Under the pieces are notes generated by a model, which worked only from the letters and a program-made list of their open reading frames with translations, was not told the origin of the DNA and did no database searches. Positions 1-6,052 of a DNA stretch of 30,438 nucleotides are shown in pieces; the first letter of the stretch is position 1; each line of letters starts with the position of its first letter. The stretch lies in assembly GCA_017632155.1 (NCBI GenBank), contig JAGBRZ010000252.1, positions 1 to 30,438 on the forward strand. Direction: 5' to 3'. The DNA is from Clostridia bacterium. Its GTDB lineage: Bacteria; Bacillota_A; Clostridia; Oscillospirales; CAG-272. The translations under genes and the position numbers were made by a program.

Positions 1-30
1 AACAATGGCGGATTTTTTCATCTCAATTAA
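1..30 (+). pseudogene. Possible 3' remnant of a DMP19-like gene
   Basis: The first 30 bases read NNGGFFHLN followed by a stop. The first 20 bases match bases 16321-16340, inside the intact DMP19-family gene of this window, at 19 of 20 positions, and NNGGF is the conserved core of that family. The stop comes far too early for a whole protein, so this may be a truncated or rearranged paralogue running in from outside the window. The match is short and could be chance. Confidence 0.25.
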
Positions 31-87
31 AAAAGCTAAAATCTTTTGAAGATTTTAAAGAAACGTTTCTCGAAAAGTTTCTTTAAC

Positions 88-189
88 GGAGCACGAGGCA
101 GAGCCTCGCAAAATGTGCTCCAACCCGACTGCGCCCCGCAGGCGGGTGGAATAACGTAGCCATACCCTCGCGGGTATGGCTACGTTATT
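88..189. repeat. Non-coding stretch with two inverted repeats
   Basis: Bases 31-201 hold no convincing gene. Bases 150-167 and 172-189 are a perfect 18-bp inverted repeat with a 4-base loop, ending 12 bases beyond the stop of the minus-strand MerR gene. A weaker nested hairpin (arms 88-94 and 115-121, inner arms pairing CGAGGC with GCCTCG) lies beside it. The large hairpin may end merR transcription, but neither strand has a proper U-tract after it, so it could equally be a dispersed palindromic repeat. Confidence 0.55.
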
Positions 190-201
190 CATTATATAAA
201 G

Positions 202-1740
202 TTATCTGGTATAAACATACCAATAAATTCTGCCGCCGCCGAAATTATAATCTCCGGTCTTCCATTGCACGATCAAATATTCTATGCCATCAAACACCTT
301 GATTTCGTATGCACAGGCTACTTTTTCATTTTTATAAAGTAGCAAGCCCTTTGTCCACGTAAGATGGTTTGAATGTTCCTTTGTTGACTGCACGAATGTT
401 CCGTCGTTCTTAAATTCCAGCTGTTGTACATAAAAATCATTTTCCGGCCAATTTTGCTTCTTGTGATCGAAATCATCGATGTTGATATAAAAATCTCTTA
501 CCTTCCATACTCCAAGAACATTATCATCGTTAATAAAGGGATAGTCAACATTGTCGCATCTTCTGATTTCTTCTTTAGAAGCATATCGTTTATCTCCGAC
601 CTTTTCATAAACCCAAATTTCGGGAACACCCTCACTAAGTACGCCGCCGTCGCGCCAATGCTTCATCTCAATGAAAAGAAGCTTATGACCGCCATCATCC
701 TCGATCGTATATTTGTTTTTAAGCGTAAGCTGACGTCTTGCACCGCAGGTAAAGAGGTAGCCCTTTGTCCAACCTGCAAGCGCCCAATATCTCTGCCCGC
801 CGTCAATGAAATACAACTCATCGAGCCACGCACGATGACCGCACTTCGGCTTGCCGTAAACAAAATGCTCGCGCGTGGGAACGATGTCGATCATTGCCCA
901 TTTTCCGCACACCTCAGGATCGTCAACGAAAGGAAGATCAATATCCTCGGTCTCAAATATCGTGCCGTTGCCTCGCTCGAATACGGGCACCTTAAGCTCG
1001 ACCGTACCATCATCGTGGTAGATCTCATAATACGCACCGCAAACTTTGTGATTCGTGTCGTTCAAATGACGGATCATTTCCTTGTACGCACCGTCAAGAT
1101 CATCGGCGGGGCAAACAAGCGAAGCTACGCTTCCATCGAACACCACAATCTTTTCACTGTAATCCGTACCCTTCGGCAGGCTTCCCGTAATCTCAACGCA
1201 AGCCGCGAGGTCGAAATCCGACTCTCTGTGCTCGGTTTCGTAGTTGATTATGACCTTGCGCTTGCCGAGGATTGCTTTCGGCAGCTCGCACGCGATCTTT
1301 TCAGCCGCAAGAAGCGCATCATTCTTCGTCCGAAATGTCTTTCGAATAAACGCCAGGCGCATTCCGTCGGTCTGTCTGATAATTATGTTATACATTTTTC
1401 TCTCACCCTGTGTCAGATCGTCACGAATGCTGCAAAGCCGCTTCAGTTGCTTTTCGGTACTGCCGATAAGCTCCGATAGCTCCCGCATTTTCGCCTCAAG
1501 TGACTCGACTATATCGGCGCTCTCCTTCGCCGTGATCTGCTTTTTGATATCATCAAGCGAAAATCCGAGTTCCTTGAGTGCTATAATGCGATAAAGCTCC
1601 GAAAGCTTCGCGGCGGAATAGTAGCGGTAGCCCGTGAATTTGTCTATCTCGTCCGGAATGAGCAGACCAACCGAGTCATAATACCGCAGCGTCTTTACCG
1701 AAATGTTGCAAAGCTTTGATAATTCACCGATCTTATACAT
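202..1740 (-). CDS. MerR-family regulator with GyrI-like and tandem repeat domains
   Basis: This 512-residue protein starts with a MerR winged helix (about residues 1-70; KTLRYYDSVGLL and FTGYRYY are typical). A coiled-coil linker follows (about 75-112), then a GyrI/AraC-type effector-binding domain (about 115-268). The last 240 residues are two copies of one beta-rich unit (about 272-395 and 398-512). Both units open with a DD-x-(E/N)-V-x-G-x-W element, contain W-T-K-G in the middle, and end in an aromatic W-V/W-Y-V strand. The unit resembles the C-terminal domain seen on some clostridial BlaR1/M56-like proteins. Ordinary drug-sensing MerR proteins of the BmrR/TipA type stop near 270 residues, so this one is about twice the usual length. 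It is probably a ligand-responsive activator. Start: ATG at 1740 behind AAAGG. It appears autoregulated from the promoter upstream. Confidence 0.85.
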   Translation of the reverse strand: MYKIGELSKLCNISVKTLRYYDSVGLLIPDEIDKFTGYRYYSAAKLSELYRIIALKELGFSLDDIKKQITAKESADIVESLEAKMRELSELIGSTEKQLKRLCSIRDDLTQGERKMYNIIIRQTDGMRLAFIRKTFRTKNDALLAAEKIACELPKAILGKRKVIINYETEHRESDFDLAACVEITGSLPKGTDYSEKIVVFDGSVASLVCPADDLDGAYKEMIRHLNDTNHKVCGAYYEIYHDDGTVELKVPVFERGNGTIFETEDIDLPFVDDPEVCGKWAMIDIVPTREHFVYGKPKCGHRAWLDELYFIDGGQRYWALAGWTKGYLFTCGARRQLTLKNKYTIEDDGGHKLLFIEMKHWRDGGVLSEGVPEIWVYEKVGDKRYASKEEIRRCDNVDYPFINDDNVLGVWKVRDFYINIDDFDHKKQNWPENDFYVQQLEFKNDGTFVQSTKEHSNHLTWTKGLLLYKNEKVACAYEIKVFDGIEYLIVQWKTGDYNFGGGRIYWYVYTR

Positions 1741-1805
1741 AGTTTTTACCTTTCAAAATAGTATTCTGCAAGACCAAAACAGCGCTATTTCCGCCCCGCA
1801 AATAC

Positions 1806-1836
1806 ATTTTATCATTACACCCAAGGGGAGAGTCAA
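1806..1836 (-). promoter_or_regulatory. MerR-type promoter with 19-bp spacer
   Basis: On the minus strand TTGACT (1831-1836) and TAAAAT (1806-1811) are separated by 19 bp instead of 17. The spacer contains the G/C block CTCCCCTTGGG. An over-long spacer around a C-rich/G-rich dyad is the hallmark of promoters activated by MerR proteins through DNA distortion. It sits 66 bases upstream of the merR start codon, pointing to autoregulation. Confidence 0.7.
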
Positions 1837-1863
1837 GGGGTTGTGAGAAAATTATATCATATT

Positions 1864-1897
1864 TTTTGAAAAAATCATCGCCGAAGCGATGATTTTT
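1864..1897 (-). terminator. Rho-independent terminator of the HAD gene
   Basis: A perfect 12-bp stem (1870-1881 with 1886-1897, loop CGAA) is followed on the minus strand by six T. It begins just past the HAD stop codon and separates that gene from merR. Confidence 0.85.
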
Positions 1898-1901
1898 ACT
1901 G

Positions 1902-2567
1902 TTATTCTTCAAAAGGCACAAGCTTCATCATTGTTTCGCCTTCTGCGATATAGTGCGTGGCGGATCTTGCGAGTCTTTCTTGCTCGAAGGCGTGGCAGTC
2001 GAAGATGCCGACGGTCGGGAAGCCCGCACGTGCGGCGGTTTCAAGCGCGACATAGGAATCCTCGAAAACGAAAGTTTCCTCTTTGGGAGTTCCCAAAACC
2101 TCGAGAGCCGCCTCGAAAATATCGGGCTCTTCCTTGCCCTTGCCAATGTCGGCGCAGGAAAGCACCGCGCGGAAATACTTTCTCATACCGTGGCGGTCGA
2201 GGGCTGTGTTGATATAAAGCTTCTCGGTCGCCGAGGCAAGGCACATCGGGATTCCGTTTTCAAAGCAGTAATCAAGAAACTCACGCACGCCGTCCTTGAG
2301 CCCAAATTGGGTTGCGTAAAGCTCGGGGAGTATGTCGTTGAAATGCTTCATAAGCTCCTCTGCGGGGCCAAAACCGCAGTGCTCGTGCACGTATACCATC
2401 GCATCATAAAGCACCATCGTGCGCACAGCCTTGTCGATTGCGGTGTCCGGCTTGTAGCCCTCGATACCGAGGTATTTCTTGCCGCCCCAATCCCAAAGCT
2501 CCTCCCAACCCCAAAGCGAGTCAAGAAGGGTGCCGTCCATATCAAAAATCGCGCCTTTTATTTTCAT
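1902..2567 (-). CDS. HAD-superfamily phosphatase, beta-phosphoglucomutase-like
   Basis: This 221-residue cytoplasmic protein begins MKIKGAIFDMDGTLLDS, the HAD motif I with the nucleophile Asp and acid/base Asp (DxD). Motif II is the Ser in LASAT (cap-bearing subfamily IA) and motif IV is the FEDS segment near residue 175. Length and layout fit the Pgm/phosphatase clade that acts on small phosphorylated sugars or nucleotides, but the substrate cannot be read from the sequence. An in-frame ATG at 2585 exists, but it lies upstream of the ribosome site GGAG, which is spaced 6 bases before the ATG at 2567, so 2567 is the start. It has its own promoter and terminator and is probably monocistronic. 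Confidence 0.88.
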   Translation of the reverse strand: MKIKGAIFDMDGTLLDSLWGWEELWDWGGKKYLGIEGYKPDTAIDKAVRTMVLYDAMVYVHEHCGFGPAEELMKHFNDILPELYATQFGLKDGVREFLDYCFENGIPMCLASATEKLYINTALDRHGMRKYFRAVLSCADIGKGKEEPDIFEAALEVLGTPKEETFVFEDSYVALETAARAGFPTVGIFDCHAFEQERLARSATHYIAEGETMMKLVPFEE

Positions 2568-2596
2568 AATGATCTCCAAAAACAAAATTTCATATA

Positions 2597-2625
2597 ATTA
2601 TAACACACAAAAAACAGCTTGTCAA
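2597..2625 (-). promoter_or_regulatory. Consensus promoter of the HAD gene
   Basis: On the minus strand TTGACA (2620-2625), a 17-bp spacer and TATAAT (2597-2602) form a perfect sigma-A promoter about 30 bases upstream of the start codon. Confidence 0.85.
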
Positions 2626-2675
2626 TCAAAATCGCATCCATCCACGAAAAAATCAAGTAAATTAACAAAAACATG

Positions 2676-2704
2676 TAGACAAAACCATAATTTCGTGGTA
2701 TAAT
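2676..2704 (+). promoter_or_regulatory. Promoter of tRNA-Pro
   Basis: TAGACA (2676-2681), a 17-bp spacer and TATAAT (2699-2704) lie 23 bases before the first tRNA base. Confidence 0.85.
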
Positions 2705-2727
2705 ATATAAGTACGAAAAATCAATAA

Positions 2728-2803
2728 CGAGGTGTGGCGCAATTGGTAGCGCGCGTGCTTTGGGAGCACGATGCTGCAGGTTCGAGTCCTGTCACTTCGA
2801 CCA
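2728..2803 (+). tRNA. tRNA-Pro (anticodon TGG)
   Basis: This is a full 76-base cloverleaf. The acceptor stem CGAGGTG pairs with CACTTCG (one G-T wobble), the anticodon stem CGTGC pairs with GCACG around a TTTGGGA loop, the T-loop is TTCGAGT, the discriminator is A and CCA is encoded. The loop gives anticodon TGG, reading proline CCA codons. It has its own promoter and is followed immediately by a terminator hairpin. Confidence 0.97.
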
Positions 2804-3129
2804 AAAATACATAGACGGACTTGTCCGTCTATGTATTTTTAGATTGAATTTGCGGACGAAGAACCTCTTGGTGTTGCAACGCAGCACCAATCATTTGCGC
2901 GCTGTCACCGCATATTGATTTTGCGCTCAATTATGCGCGCAAATATAGGTTCAGAGTCCTGTCACTTCGACCAAAAATACATAGACGGACTTGTCCGTCT
3001 ATGTATTTTTCGATTAAATTTACGGACGAAGAACCTCTTGGTGTTGCAACGCAACACCAATCATTTGCGCGTTGTCGCCTAATATCACTTTAGCACAAAT
3101 TATGCGCGCAAATATAGGTTCAGAGACTT
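2779..3129 (+). repeat. 170-bp tandem repeat carrying the tRNA-Pro 3' end
   Basis: From the tRNA T-arm onward the sequence is repeated at a 170-base offset. Copy 1 runs about 2779-2947 and copy 2 about 2947-3116; a third copy is only its first bases (AGGTTCAGAG, ending 3126). Copy 2 holds the tRNA 3' end (T-arm with one inserted A, acceptor strand, CCA) and the same terminator, but no 5' tRNA half, so it is not a gene. Each copy also holds a hairpin beginning TTGGTGTTGC. Its arms pair with one G-T wobble in copy 1 and perfectly in copy 2. A duplicated tRNA 3' end is what integrative elements leave at attachment sites, but slippage or duplication would also explain it. There is no protein-coding gene between 2804 and 3214. 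Confidence 0.8.
2803..2840 (+). terminator. Terminator of tRNA-Pro
   Basis: An 18-bp perfect inverted repeat (2803-2820 with 2823-2840) starts inside the CCA end and finishes in five T. An identical hairpin lies 170 bases downstream in the repeat copy. Confidence 0.85.
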
Positions 3130-3145
3130 TTCAATTGACTCACTC

Positions 3146-3193
3146 GCGGCTTTGACCGCAACCAAAGCCGCAGGGGATACTCTGCGGCTTTTT
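3146..3193 (+). promoter_or_regulatory. Attenuator-like alternative hairpins in a leader
   Basis: Three segments compete. A (3146-3154, GCGGCTTTG) pairs perfectly with B (3163-3171), and B (3164-3173) pairs perfectly with C (3182-3191), the second hairpin ending in T residues. This is the geometry of an antiterminator versus a terminator. A 17-codon reading frame (ATG 3102, stop 3153-3155) ends inside the first hairpin, but it has no clear ribosome site. The T-run after the stem is short, so the switch is speculative. Confidence 0.35.
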
Positions 3194-3214
3194 ATCTCAG
3201 AAAGGAGCGAAATC

Positions 3215-3964
3215 ATGAGCGAACTATTCCCCTCTATGACCAGCAAGCCGGAAAAAATCCAAATTTTTGGCCTGATTCCCTGTTGGATTTGGGTCTTCAT
3301 ACTGTTTCCCATGTTTATGCCTTTTGTCGGACTCGGGCTTTGGGAACAGTGGGAGAAAAGCGTATGGATTGAGATCGTCTACCACGTAGCCAACGCTGTC
3401 GTTATGTTGTTACTTATGTCTAGCTACTTAAAGGAAGATTGGTTTATGGTAACTACCGATGTGCGCTATTATTTGAAGCACGTTATGCTGACCGTGGGAA
3501 TAATTATAGGAGCTGAACTGGTGCTGTCGGGTACTCTGTTCATTTGCGGCTTCAATATCGATGATATGCTCGAATGCCTTCCGGTAGTGGAGATGTCCGT
3601 CAGCCATACTCCGCTTTTCACGGTTGACCTTGAACCCATCTTCGGTACAGTTGCTCTATCGGTTTTCGCACCCATCAGTATCTGCGCTTTATTCTACTGT
3701 TTTGGTTTTGCGCCGGTATGCTACCACAAGCCCTGGCTTGCCTATCTGTGTGTAGCCGCTATCACGCTGATTCCGCCTGTAATAGATATTCTCTGGCGTG
3801 GTGATGCAGCGTTCGTGCTGGGAGGTTACCTTGTCCATTTGCCAATTCACCTGCTGGCATGCTGGTCCTATCAAAAGACGGATAACGTGTGGACTCCCAT
3901 AGTATCTTTGACGGTTACAAATCTGCTGGCATCCATCGTCCTTCCGCTTCTCTTGTTTCGGTAG
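3215..3964 (+). CDS. Polytopic membrane protein, CPBP-protease-like without catalytic Glu pair
   Basis: The product has 249 residues and about seven hydrophobic helices (roughly 18-40, 53-70, 88-112, 140-165, 175-198, 205-222, 228-249). The order of segments in the last third (an API... helix, a YLVHLPIHLL helix and a final W-T-P-I-V-S-L-T-V-T-N-L-L-A helix) resembles the CPBP/Abi intramembrane protease fold. Active members have EExxxR after API and HxxxN in the last helix. Here those positions are ISICAL and LTVTN, so the catalytic Glu pair and His are absent. It may be a degenerate CPBP protein or an unrelated membrane protein. The start at 3215 is favoured because AAAGGAG ends 7 bases upstream. 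It is bounded by a leader with alternative hairpins and by its own terminator, so it is probably a single-gene unit. Confidence 0.6.
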   Translation: MSELFPSMTSKPEKIQIFGLIPCWIWVFILFPMFMPFVGLGLWEQWEKSVWIEIVYHVANAVVMLLLMSSYLKEDWFMVTTDVRYYLKHVMLTVGIIIGAELVLSGTLFICGFNIDDMLECLPVVEMSVSHTPLFTVDLEPIFGTVALSVFAPISICALFYCFGFAPVCYHKPWLAYLCVAAITLIPPVIDILWRGDAAFVLGGYLVHLPIHLLACWSYQKTDNVWTPIVSLTVTNLLASIVLPLLLFR

Positions 3965-4003
3965 GCATACATAATTATAGCGTATTTCAACACCCCAAAT
4001 TTT

Positions 4004-4033
4004 GAGGGCTGACCGTTTCGGTCAGCCCTCTTT
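4004..4033 (+). terminator. Terminator after the membrane-protein gene
   Basis: A 12-bp perfect stem (4004-4015 with 4019-4030) with a TTT loop is followed by TTTC. It lies between two convergent genes and may serve both, although the minus-strand side lacks a T-run. Confidence 0.7.
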
Positions 4034-4073
4034 CATTATGAGTTCTTCACATTCCTCGTGTGTCTTGGCACTG

Positions 4074-4880
4074 TCAGTTCAATTTCGCATCCACAATGAC
4101 CGGACAATGGTCGGAGATGGCGATCGATGCCTCGTCGTCGGGGATGCAATGGACAAGGACTTTTACTGCATCATCGGTGACAAAAATGAAGTCGATGGGC
4201 GTGCCCTCGGCGCAGGGGCGGGCGGGAACACCGTGGAAGGAGTTGATGCCTGTGGTGGCGCTGACGGTTGCGATGTCGGCGCTGTCGGGCAGGACCTTCT
4301 TCATATTCTGAATCGAATCGCTTTCCGGGTGGGCATTGAAGTCGCCGGTGACGAAAACGGGGAGATCGGCACCGTACTTTTCTCGGAGCTCATCCTTTTT
4401 TTCAAGCATCTGACAAACGTTATCGACGCGCCACATCTCACCCTCGACAGCATTGGTTGCATCAAGGTTGTATGTTTTCAGAATCAGCGAGCCGTGAGAA
4501 TTGATCAACGCCAGCTTTTTGCCGTTTCTCTTGTCGGAGAGGACTGCCCAAGCCATTGATTTGGTATCTGTGCCGCGGCTGCGGTAAAGCTGACTTCCGC
4601 CCTCGAGCAGCTCAAAGCGGTCGTGGCGGTAGATGATTGGGGTGAAGCAATGCTTATCCTCGGGATGACGAAGTGCTACGGGAGCATAAATGTCGCCGAG
4701 AGTTTCAAAAAGCGCAGTTCCAACGCGGTTGACCTCCTGCATACCGATCACATCCGCATCACTTGCGCGATAGTAGTCGGCAATAAGGGGGAGGCGATCC
4801 GAGAGAGTCTTATCAAACAAAATATTGCTTGACATAATGCGTACATCGGCATCTGCACTGCGAGAGGTTAAATAGGACAT
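4074..4880 (-). CDS. Endonuclease/exonuclease/phosphatase-family hydrolase
   Basis: This 268-residue, Mg-dependent phosphodiesterase or phosphatase-fold protein has the EEP signature residues in order: Asn in MSSNIL (N19), Glu in GMQEV (E49), the Asp/Asn pair in TGDFNAHPESD, and the C-terminal SDHCPV. Family members act on DNA, inositol or sphingolipid phosphates, and nothing here picks one. There is no signal peptide, so it is cytoplasmic. An in-frame ATG at 5012 would overlap the upstream gene and add a basic tail. The ATG at 4880 has AAAGGA at proper spacing and begins the family domain, so I used it. It lies 37 bases downstream of the MmcQ/YjbR gene and is probably co-transcribed with it. 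Confidence 0.85.
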   Translation of the reverse strand: MSYLTSRSADADVRIMSSNILFDKTLSDRLPLIADYYRASDADVIGMQEVNRVGTALFETLGDIYAPVALRHPEDKHCFTPIIYRHDRFELLEGGSQLYRSRGTDTKSMAWAVLSDKRNGKKLALINSHGSLILKTYNLDATNAVEGEMWRVDNVCQMLEKKDELREKYGADLPVFVTGDFNAHPESDSIQNMKKVLPDSADIATVSATTGINSFHGVPARPCAEGTPIDFIFVTDDAVKVLVHCIPDDEASIAISDHCPVIVDAKLN

Positions 4881-4917
4881 GATCAAATTCCTTTCTGATA
4901 TGTAAATTATACTGTTT

Positions 4918-5304
4918 TTAAGCTTTGACCTTTTTATTTGTTTGCTTCTTTTTCGTCTTTGTCGCTTCAAAACTGACGCTTGTAAGGAATTGCACAACGT
5001 CATCGGGGGCATCGGGCAGAAGCACCGATATCCAATGAAGCTTGTTCATATGGTACGCGGGATAAACGCCGTCCGATGCACCGAAAGAGCCGAACATCTC
5101 TGTCGGCAATTTCAAATTGACTACTTCGATGACTTCATCGCTCTTGATGCCGAATTTTCGGCGCGGCACCTTCATCACGATCGCGTACCATTTTCGCGTA
5201 TCGGCGTGGCGAAGCACGGCGGTTTCAAAATCCTCATCAAACGGATAATCGGGCGCCGTTTGGTATGTTGCCGCACAATATTCAAAAAACGATCCTTTTG
5301 TCAT
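4918..5304 (-). CDS. MmcQ/YjbR-family protein
   Basis: This 128-residue protein fits the MmcQ/YjbR family. The PFDEDFETAVLRH segment, the central KWYAIVMKVPRRKFG strand pair and the HMNKLHWISVLL segment are characteristic of this double-wing fold, whose biochemical role is unclear although DNA binding has been proposed. The C-terminus is Lys-rich (KTKKKQTNKKVK), which could help bind nucleic acid. The ATG at 5304, with AGGTGG 7 bases upstream, is preferred over the TTG two codons earlier. A MITE-like element ends only 28 bases upstream, so its original promoter may have been displaced. Confidence 0.85.
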   Translation of the reverse strand: MTKGSFFEYCAATYQTAPDYPFDEDFETAVLRHADTRKWYAIVMKVPRRKFGIKSDEVIEVVNLKLPTEMFGSFGASDGVYPAYHMNKLHWISVLLPDAPDDVVQFLTSVSFEATKTKKKQTNKKVKA

Positions 5305-5331
5305 CGCCAAGCCACCTATTTTAACATTTAT

Positions 5332-5607
5332 TTAGAGTGACAAGAATAATCCGAACTAGCCCGAGAGCGTTAATTTTTGGCGCTTTTGGGCTTGTCGTCC
5401 TAGCAAGATTAATATCTTGCGTCGTCCTCCGCACCCAAAATTACCTAAAAATTAAGGCTCTCGGGTCGGAGATTTTTTGGCTGACAAATATTCGTCAGCA
5501 GCAGGAAGACGCCGATGATAGTATATTAATACATTCGAGGCGTTTGACGAACTGATGGCGGATAATTGTCGCCAAAAAACTAGTTCGTATTATTCTTGTC
5601 ACTCTAA
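5332..5607. mobile_element. MITE-like element with 28-bp terminal inverted repeats
   Basis: The termini are TTAGAGTGACAAGAATAAT... (5332-5359) and its complement (5580-5607), with one mismatch over 28 bp. The outermost TA on each side could be a TA target duplication of the IS630/Tc1-mariner kind. The interior is two further hairpins, 5360-5378 with 5447-5465 (one mismatch) and 5473-5487 with 5566-5579, each containing inner palindromes such as GCAAGATTAATATCTTGC. Nearly every base can pair, giving a three-way-junction fold. It encodes no protein. A partial echo of the terminus (TGACAAGAATA) occurs at 5645-5655. Confidence 0.7.
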
Positions 5608-5694
5608 GTATATCACATTTGTTGCGCAAAGTCAACTGTTTGTGATGACAAGAATAGCCGGAGGGTATCAAAAGAACTTTTTTCCTCAAATCTC

Positions 5695-5723
5695 TTGACA
5701 AAGCTTTTCGTATATGCTATAAT
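5695..5723 (+). promoter_or_regulatory. Consensus promoter of the leucine T-box operon
   Basis: TTGACA (5695-5700), a 17-bp spacer and TATAAT (5718-5723) match the sigma-A consensus at all 12 positions. Transcription would start near 5730, at the beginning of the T-box leader. Confidence 0.9.
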
Positions 5724-5729
5724 ATTTTA

Positions 5730-6002
5730 TCATAAACGCAAAGATGCGGAACAGTACGCGAATATCTTCACTTTCAGAGAGTTGCCGATTGGTGCGAGGC
5801 ATAGTGAAATTTTTGCAGAACTCACCGCGGAGCGGTTGCTGTGAACGTTATATTAGCGGCAAACGGGTGCTCCCGTAACAGAGTAAGGATGTGTCGGCAT
5901 CCGGAGTGCATTCCAAACGGAATGAAGAAGAGTGGTACCGCGGAAACATAGAAATGTACGTTTTCGTCTCTTTGGATCAACAAAGAGCGGAAGCGTTTTT
6001 TT
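5730..6002 (+). promoter_or_regulatory. T-box leader, leucine specifier (CTC)
   Basis: Stem I shows the GATG base motif, AGTA (loop-E strand), AGAGAG and GGTGCGA distal motifs, and a specifier loop reading GAA-CTC-A (codon at 5821-5823), the classic leucine arrangement. The T-box sequence AGTGGTACCGCGG lies at 5931-5943. Its TGGT bulge matches a tRNA ending ACCA, as tRNA-Leu does. The terminator stem is 5959-5974 with 5981-5995, followed by seven T. Uncharged tRNA-Leu is expected to stabilise the antiterminator and switch on the downstream genes. Confidence 0.93.
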
Positions 6003-6052
6003 GTTGGCACACTACTTTAAAATGCATTGTATTTTGTAAGGAGATCTCAAAA

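Noticed and set aside
150..189. Textbook terminator of merR
   Set aside because: The 18-bp stem is perfect but no T-run follows on either strand, so I listed it as a palindromic repeat.
2951..2973. A second tRNA-Pro gene
   Set aside because: Only the T-arm and 3' acceptor strand are present, with an inserted base in the T-loop. There is no D-arm or anticodon arm.
5337..5555. A 72-codon frame inside the inverted-repeat element
   Set aside because: It follows the hairpin arms, has no ribosome site and no resemblance to a transposase.
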